Origin: Maribacter sp. 4G9
GTDB lineage: Bacteria; Bacteroidota; Bacteroidia; Flavobacteriales; Flavobacteriaceae
Assembly: GCF_002742265.1 (NCBI RefSeq)
Contig: NZ_MDGL01000194.1
Span: 1-64,000 of the forward strand
Length of the DNA: 64,000 nucleotides
Reading direction: 5' to 3'
Part shown: piece after piece, positions 63,046-64,000 of the stretch
How positions within the stretch are numbered: the first letter of the stretch is position 1
How the letters are laid out: every line of letters starts with the position of its first letter
Position numbers and translations under genes: made by a program
The notes under the pieces: model-generated
The model's database searches: none
What the model saw: the letters and a program-made list of their open reading frames with translations, nothing else
What the model was told of the DNA's origin: nothing

Positions 63046-64000
63046 AAACTTTCTATTAAATTATTTTCCCAACTATGTTGCCTGTTATAATATAACCCAC
63101 CCTTTTTTACCTCTAAAGGACTTTCAAAATTATTGGTGAACAACGCTCCTGTTCCCAATCCTTGTGGCATGTTATTCTGCAAAGTGGACGTCCATTGGGC
63201 AATGGCGTTCAAACCAATATTGCTTTCCAAGGCACTGGTTATCCACCATCCGATACCACTTTTTTCGGCCAAATCGATCCATTCCTTACTTCCCTCAAAT
63301 CCACCTACTAAACTAGGTTTTAAAATGATGTATTGGGGGGCAATAACGCGCAAGAGTTCCCTTTTTTTTGATTTATGGATCACTCCTATCAATTCCTCGT
63401 CCAAGGCAATGGGCAAGGGTGTTTTTTCACATAAATCCTTCATAGCTTGCCAATTACCCTGTTTAATAGGTTGTTCTATGGAATGCAGCTGAAATTGTGC
63501 GAGTTCTACCATTTGTTGGAGAGCCTGATTCGGTGTAAATGCCCCATTGGCATCGACCCTAAGTTCTATTTGATCTGAGGAAAAGTCCTTGCGTATCAAC
63601 TCCAACAAACGTAATTCCTCATTAAAATCTATGGCCCCGATCTTCATTTTAATACAAGAAAAACCTTGTTCCAATTTTTCGGCGATTTGGTCTTTAATGT
63701 ATTCCGCGTCGCCCATCCAAATAAGGCCATTGATCGGAATTGGTTTGTTTTCAAGAAGAAAGGAGGTTTGAAAAAGTTCGAACGGGTTTTCATTTTCCAA
63801 TGATATATACGCTTGCTCCAATCCAAATTGGATGCTGGGGTAATTCATCAATTCTCTCAACAGAACGGATTTGCCCCTCTGGATATTATCCTCGACCCAT
63901 CTGCATTTTTCCTCATAATGCGGTACATCATCATAACTAAGCCCCCTAAAAAGTCCGCACTCCCCTATTCCCAGCTTTCCCTCATTTTCCAAAATAACGA
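63036..64000 (-). CDS. menC: O-succinylbenzoate synthase, N-terminus cut by window edge
   Basis: Member of the enolase superfamily, which dehydrates SHCHC to o-succinylbenzoate in menaquinone synthesis. The catalytic parts are visible: CIKMKIG (KxK lysines), ELRVDANGAF (Asp/Asn metal site), LDEEL and YIILKPSLVGG with the second lysine. The frame stays open to the right edge (VILENEGKLGIGE), so the true start is beyond 64000 and the TTG at 63992 is not a genuine start. Its 3' end overlaps the CPBP gene by 10 nt, an operon with menE and the M24 gene. Confidence 0.88.
   Translation of the reverse strand, partial: VILENEGKLGIGECGLFRGLSYDDVPHYEEKCRWVEDNIQRGKSVLLRELMNYPSIQFGLEQAYISLENENPFELFQTSFLLENKPIPINGLIWMGDAEYIKDQIAEKLEQGFSCIKMKIGAIDFNEELRLLELIRKDFSSDQIELRVDANGAFTPNQALQQMVELAQFQLHSIEQPIKQGNWQAMKDLCEKTPLPIALDEELIGVIHKSKKRELLRVIAPQYIILKPSLVGGFEGSKEWIDLAEKSGIGWWITSALESNIGLNAIAQWTSTLQNNMPQGLGTGALFTNNFESPLEVKKGGLYYNRQHSWENNLIESLCI

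Overview
The window looks like a chromosomal segment of a marine-type Flavobacteriaceae member (Bacteroidota). The evidence is the gene content (TonB-dependent receptor with a carboxypeptidase-D-like N-terminus, YfhO and DUF4834 proteins, a BatA-type protein, a Zn metalloprotease of the DUF5117/DUF4953 type, a sulfonolipid-type enzyme pair, MenC/MenE) together with Bacteroidota-style -7 promoter boxes (TAnnTTTG) in front of many genes. No rRNA, tRNA, CRISPR array or prophage was seen. A truncated reading frame at the extreme left edge may be the start of an IS transposase.

Layout. 0-1.7 kb: possible IS edge, structured intergenic DNA and a family 2 glycosyltransferase. 1.8-6.0 kb: co-directional BatA-like / dihydroorotase-like / small membrane protein / carboxylesterase cluster. 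6.0-9.0 kb: anchored coiled-coil protein, PhnP-type metallo-hydrolase and a conserved cytosolic protein of unknown function. 9.2-15.3 kb: information maintenance, with bcp, nth, two tandem paralogous sigma-70 genes that each carry a 47-residue small-protein gene behind them, and uvrA. 15.4-26 kb: a secreted Arg/Ser-rich protein behind a sigma-54-like promoter, an AI-2E-type transporter, a surface-glycan block (YfhO, GT4, flippase) and an outer-membrane protein. 26-28.4 kb: an alpha-oxoamine synthase next to a cysteine-synthase-fold enzyme, best read as capnine (sulfonolipid) biosynthesis. 28.5-35 kb: peptidases, EbfC, YegP, threonine aldolase. 35-38.5 kb: circularly permuted ATP-grasp, alpha-E and transglutaminase trio. 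38.5-45.8 kb: prfB with programmed frameshift, ArsC-like protein, a GY-rich secreted protein with a TonB receptor, fumC. 46-50 kb: GNAT, lipoprotein metallo-hydrolase and two M16 peptidase genes, each broken by one in-frame TGA. 50-55 kb: ettA with a 17-copy heptanucleotide repeat upstream, a Gfo/Idh oxidoreductase and an acyl-CoA carboxyltransferase. 55-59.5 kb: two paralogous TonB-plug/TPR proteins without a beta-barrel, both apparently interrupted by a TAG. 59.6-64 kb: M24 peptidase, menE, CPBP protease and menC (cut by the window edge).

The strongest candidates for something undescribed are the duplicated sigma factor / 47-residue protein modules, each closed by its own terminator (one of which is built into the end of nth), and the vWA-plug-TPR proteins. 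Four premature stops between 47.9 and 57.9 kb deserve a read-level check, because they may be real pseudogenization or sequence errors.
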